DNA from: Acidimicrobiia bacterium
GTDB lineage: Bacteria; Actinomycetota; Acidimicrobiia; Acidimicrobiales; Ilumatobacteraceae
Assembly (NCBI GenBank): GCA_010030605.1
Contig: RHCK01000059.1
Coordinates: 1-8,299 of the forward strand
DNA length: 8,299 nucleotides
Reading direction: 5' to 3'
Below are positions 5,585 through 8,299 of this stretch, piece by piece. Positions within the stretch are counted from its first letter, which is position 1. Each line of letters begins with the position of its first letter. A model generated the notes under the pieces. That model saw only the letters and a list, made by a program, of their open reading frames with translations, was not told the DNA's origin and ran no database searches. The position numbers were made by a program, and so were the translations under genes.

Positions 5585-7102
5585 GTGTTGTCCTCGATCC
5601 TCGCTCAGATGCCGTGGCAGTCGCCTTCGGTCGACTACCACGCGATCGCTCCCGAGATCGTTCTCGCGGGCGGCATCTGCTTGGTCATCCTCGTGGACCT
5701 CTTCACCAGCGAGACCAAGAAGTGGATCACGGCGACCCTCACCGGATTCGTGATGCTCGGAGCGTTGTTGCCGGTGCTCACTCTGGCCGTGAACGATGTC
5801 GATGTTCGATCGCTGTTCGATGGTCGATACGTGGTGGACGAGTTCGCCCTCACGTTGAAGGCACTTTTCTTGGTGGCCGGATACGTCGTGGTGCTGATGT
5901 CGCAGAACCACGTCGAAGAGGGTGACTACTACCAAGGCGAGTACTTCACGCTCCTCCTCACGTCGGTGACCGGAATGGTGATGATGGCGTCGAGTCGCGA
6001 TCTCGTGAGCATCTTCGTCGCCCTCGAGTTCCTCAGCATCCCGGCGTACATGCTCGCCGCGTGGCGCAAGCGCGACCGCAAGAGCAACGAGGCCGGAGTG
6101 AAGTACTACTTGCTCGGCGTCTTCGCCTCGGCCGTCATGTTGTACGGCATGAGCCTGTTGTACGGGGTCACCGGAAGCACGTTGCTCTCCGAGATCGGAT
6201 CCCAACTCACGGTCGAAGGACAGTTCGGTGGAGTCGAGGCTCTGGCGATCACCTTCGTGATCATCGGCTTCGCCTTCAAGGTGTCGGCCGTTCCGTTCCA
6301 CTCGTGGGCTCCCGACACCTACGAAGGCGCCCCGACTCCGGTGACGGCGTTCTTGTCGGTGGCCAGCAAGGCGGCGGGTTTCGTCGCGTTGGTGACCCTC
6401 ATCTACGTCGGCTTCCCGCAGGCCCAGGATGTGTGGCAACCGTTCATCTGGGTGATGGCCGCCATCACCATGACGTTCGGCAATTTGCTCGCGTTGCGTC
6501 AGACGAACATCGTGCGCATGTTGGCCTACTCGTCGATCAGTCAAGGTGGATTCATCCTCATGCCCTTGGCCGTTGCCGGCACGGGTGACGCCGCCGGACC
6601 CGCCTTGCAGTCGGTCATCGTGTATTTGCTGGTGTACGCGGCCATGAACCTCGGAATGTTCGCCGTGGTGATAGCGGCCTCGCGCACCACGCGCAGTGGC
6701 GAGATCAGCAGCTTCGGCGGATTGTTCTCGTACGCACCGGGTCTCGGTGTGCTGATGACGATCTTCCTCGCTTCGCTCGCCGGCATTCCGCCGCTCGGCG
6801 GATGGATCGCCAAGTTCAGCGCGTTCCGCGCCGTACTCGAAGCCGGCAACGGTTGGGCCTACGCCATCGCGGTGATCGGCGCCGTCAACTCGGTGGTGGC
6901 ATTCGGTTACTACGGAAGCATCATGCGCGAGATCTGGATGAAGCCCGCTCCGAACGGCGAGACGACGGCGGTTCGCACGCCGAGTTCCCTCGTCGCGGCG
7001 CTCACCATCACGGTTGCCGGGACCTTGGTGTTCGGCATCCTGCCGGGAACGATCATGCGTTTCGGCGATCTGGTCGATCTCACCGGTGCCTTCGGCGGCT
7101 GA
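5585..7102 (+). CDS. nuoN: NADH-quinone oxidoreductase subunit N (NuoN), antiporter-like proton-pumping subunit
   Basis: 505-residue ND2 homologue, the antiporter-like subunit nearest NuoK. Charged proton-path residues are present: Glu148 in TM5 (ALEFLSIPAYMLAAW), Lys232 in TM7 (FAFKVSAVPFHSWAPDTYEGAP), Lys262 in TM8 (SVASKAAG) and Lys410 in TM12 (PPLGGWIAKFSAF). Lysine rather than glutamate or aspartate-paired lysine in TM12 and the WAPDTYEGAP signature identify NuoN. Length is normal for a bacterial 14-helix NuoN. GTG 5585 is the chosen start, with GGAGG seven bases upstream, three bases after the nuoM stop. The 3' end overlaps the next gene by 17 bases. No disruption is seen. Its direct partner NuoK is broken in this sequence, so its proton relay would be interrupted if the sequence is correct. 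Confidence 0.97.
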   Translation: MLSSILAQMPWQSPSVDYHAIAPEIVLAGGICLVILVDLFTSETKKWITATLTGFVMLGALLPVLTLAVNDVDVRSLFDGRYVVDEFALTLKALFLVAGYVVVLMSQNHVEEGDYYQGEYFTLLLTSVTGMVMMASSRDLVSIFVALEFLSIPAYMLAAWRKRDRKSNEAGVKYYLLGVFASAVMLYGMSLLYGVTGSTLLSEIGSQLTVEGQFGGVEALAITFVIIGFAFKVSAVPFHSWAPDTYEGAPTPVTAFLSVASKAAGFVALVTLIYVGFPQAQDVWQPFIWVMAAITMTFGNLLALRQTNIVRMLAYSSISQGGFILMPLAVAGTGDAAGPALQSVIVYLLVYAAMNLGMFAVVIAASRTTRSGEISSFGGLFSYAPGLGVLMTIFLASLAGIPPLGGWIAKFSAFRAVLEAGNGWAYAIAVIGAVNSVVAFGYYGSIMREIWMKPAPNGETTAVRTPSSLVAALTITVAGTLVFGILPGTIMRFGDLVDLTGAFGG

Positions 7103-8132
7103 TCACGTCGCCCGGGCCATCGAGGCCAACGGGGGAGCAATTCGCTTCGACGCGTTCATGCAGTCGGCTCTCTACGGGCCGGAGGGTTTCTACAACGTCG
7201 GTGGACGCGCCGGACGTCGCGGCGACTTCATCACCTCACCCGAGGTCGGTCCTCTGTTCGGTGCCGTGCTCGCGCGAGCACTCGATGCGTGGTGGGTCGA
7301 GATGGGTTCGCCCGACGATTTTCGAGTCTTCGAGGTCGGTGCCGGACCGGGAACATTGGCCCGATCAGTGTTGGCCGCGGGCCCGGAGTGTTTGCGCGAC
7401 GACCATTCGAACTATGTGTGCGTGGAGACGAGCGCGACCCAACGGGATTCGCATCCCGAGGGTGTGACGTCGCTCGCTGTTCTGCCCGCGGGCGAATTGC
7501 GTGGTGTGGTGTTCGCCAACGAGTTGCTCGACAATCTGGCGTTCCGTCTGCTGGTGTTCGACGGATTGTGGCGGGAGGCGTGGGTGTCGAGCAACGGCGA
7601 CTCCTTCACCGAGGTTCTTCGTCCGATGGACCCCATGCCGGGGTTCGCCTTGCCCGAACGAGCGAGGCACGGTGCCCGAGTTCCGTGGCAACAAGCCGCG
7701 TCCGACTGGTTGGGTGACGTGCTTTCGCGACTCGATGGACGTCTCGTGATCCTCGATTACGCGGTGCAATTCACGGCCGAACTCGCGTCACGACCATGGC
7801 GAGATTGGTTGCGAACCTACGCCGGTCAGGAACGTGGCTCTCATTACCTTCGCGACGTCGGACGTCAGGACATCACGAGCGACGTGTGCATCGACCAAAT
7901 CGTGTCCAACGTCGGTGAACCCGATGTGATGCGATCACAGTCGCAATTCCTGCAGCGGTGGGGCATCGCCGAGTTGGTCGAGCAAGGGCGTCGCGTGTGG
8001 GAAGCCGAAGCGAGTCGACCGGGCCTGCACGCGATGCGCATGCGGAGTCGCATCAGCGAATCCGAGGCTCTGTTGGACATCGGTGGTCTCGGCGGTTTCA
8101 CGGTGCTGGAGTGGGTTAGGGTCGAGTCGTGA
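7086..8132 (+). CDS. MidA/NDUFAF7-family SAM-dependent methyltransferase, putative complex I assembly factor
   Basis: 348 residues if GTG 7086 is the start. The family is class I SAM-dependent methyltransferase (Pfam Methyltransf_28 type, DUF185). Visible motifs in order: ALYGPEGFY near residues 28-36; GDFITSPEVGPLFG at 46-59; the SAM-binding loop EVGAGPG at 83-89; FANELLDNLAFR at about 143-154, matching the family NEFFDALP motif; LVILDYA at 220-226; and GRQDITSDV at 259-267. In eukaryotes NDUFAF7 dimethylates an arginine of NDUFS2 (NuoD equivalent) early in complex I assembly. Here the gene overlaps nuoN by 17 bases, consistent with that role. The bacterial substrate is inferred, not shown. 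GTG 7086 lacks a clear ribosome-binding site, so coupling to nuoN is likely. The next in-frame ATG (7158) would remove conserved N-terminal sequence. Soluble, no signal peptide. Confidence 0.88.
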   Translation: MPSAADHVARAIEANGGAIRFDAFMQSALYGPEGFYNVGGRAGRRGDFITSPEVGPLFGAVLARALDAWWVEMGSPDDFRVFEVGAGPGTLARSVLAAGPECLRDDHSNYVCVETSATQRDSHPEGVTSLAVLPAGELRGVVFANELLDNLAFRLLVFDGLWREAWVSSNGDSFTEVLRPMDPMPGFALPERARHGARVPWQQAASDWLGDVLSRLDGRLVILDYAVQFTAELASRPWRDWLRTYAGQERGSHYLRDVGRQDITSDVCIDQIVSNVGEPDVMRSQSQFLQRWGIAELVEQGRRVWEAEASRPGLHAMRMRSRISESEALLDIGGLGGFTVLEWVRVES

Positions 8133-8299
8133 TCGACGTCGAAGGATTGACCAAGAGGTACGGATCCACGACCGCGGTCGACGACCTCTCGTTCTCGGTT
8201 CGGACCGGAGTGGTCACCGGATTCCTCGGACCGAACGGTTCGGGCAAGAGCACCACCATGCGTTGCATGATCGGTCTCGATCGCATGCAGGCCGGACGG
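8129..8299 (+). CDS. ABC transporter ATP-binding protein, DrrA/ABC-2 exporter-like, N-terminal part, 3' truncated by window edge
   Basis: The first 57 residues are visible. They open with VEGLTKRYGSTTAVDDLSF and contain a complete Walker A, GPNGSGKST, at residues 34-42, followed by TMRCMIGLDRMQAGR. The GVVTGFLGPNGSGKSTTMR pattern resembles ATPases of ABC-2-type drug or lipid exporters common in actinobacteria. Substrate cannot be told from this fragment; the signature motif, Walker B and any permease gene lie outside the window. GTG 8129 overlaps the methyltransferase stop in GTGA, with AGGG at 8118-8121 seven bases upstream, so it may be translated from the same transcript. Whether this reflects a functional link to complex I or only tight packing is open. 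Confidence 0.9.
   Translation, partial: MIDVEGLTKRYGSTTAVDDLSFSVRTGVVTGFLGPNGSGKSTTMRCMIGLDRMQAGR

Noticed and set aside
3956..6544. An 862-codon open frame on the minus strand opposite nuoM and nuoN
   Set aside because: It mirrors the strongly hydrophobic codons of two well-supported genes (GTC, CTC, ATC, GTG read as GAC, GAG, GAT, CAC), giving an improbable His/Glu/Asp/Arg-rich protein with no recognisable domain. It is a codon-bias shadow.
7014..7085. Upstream extension of the methyltransferase from TTG 7014
   Set aside because: The added residues only shadow the end of nuoN and do not resemble the family N-terminus. GTG 7086 fits the homology better.

Overview
The window is the 3' half of a nuo operon (respiratory complex I, proton-pumping NADH:quinone oxidoreductase) followed by a complex-I-type methyltransferase and the start of an ABC exporter ATPase. 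All genes lie on the + strand. Intergenic gaps are 0 to 13 bases, so this reads as one transcription unit with no room for internal promoters or terminators. High GC, GTG starts, NuoI with a CTSCMLCARSCP-DWC cluster, and a DrrA-like ATPase suggest a high-GC actinobacterium. An Acidimicrobiia-like lineage is my best guess, from protein flavour only, at low-to-moderate confidence.

Layout: nuoH (3' end, 1-567), nuoI (567-1058), nuoJ (1058-1423), a nuoK remnant (about 1420-1593), nuoL (1597-3966), nuoM (3980-5581), nuoN (5585-7102), a MidA/NDUFAF7-family SAM-dependent methyltransferase (7086-8132), and an ABC transporter ATP-binding protein (8129 to beyond the window). Genes are coupled by stop/start overlaps (TGATG at nuoH/nuoI and nuoI/nuoJ, a 17-base overlap at nuoN/midA, GTGA at midA/ABC).

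NuoH forms part of the quinone chamber and NuoI carries two 4Fe-4S clusters. NuoJ and NuoK sit between NuoH and the antiporter-like subunits NuoN, NuoM and NuoL, whose charged proton-path residues are all present. The downstream methyltransferase belongs to the family that, in eukaryotes, methylates the NuoD-equivalent subunit during complex I assembly.

The main anomaly is at the nuoJ/nuoK junction. NuoJ stops after its fourth membrane helix, and NuoK homology begins abruptly at the NuoJ stop codon, lacking a start codon, the first two helices and the essential TM2 glutamate. This looks like a deletion of a few hundred bases across the junction. It is either an assembly or consensus error or a real lesion. 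Secondary observations are a strict every-third-residue histidine tract in NuoL, a second histidine-rich insert at the equivalent loop of NuoM, and substitutions in the NuoH quinone-site loop. I found no RNA genes, CRISPR arrays, mobile elements or clearly undescribed system.
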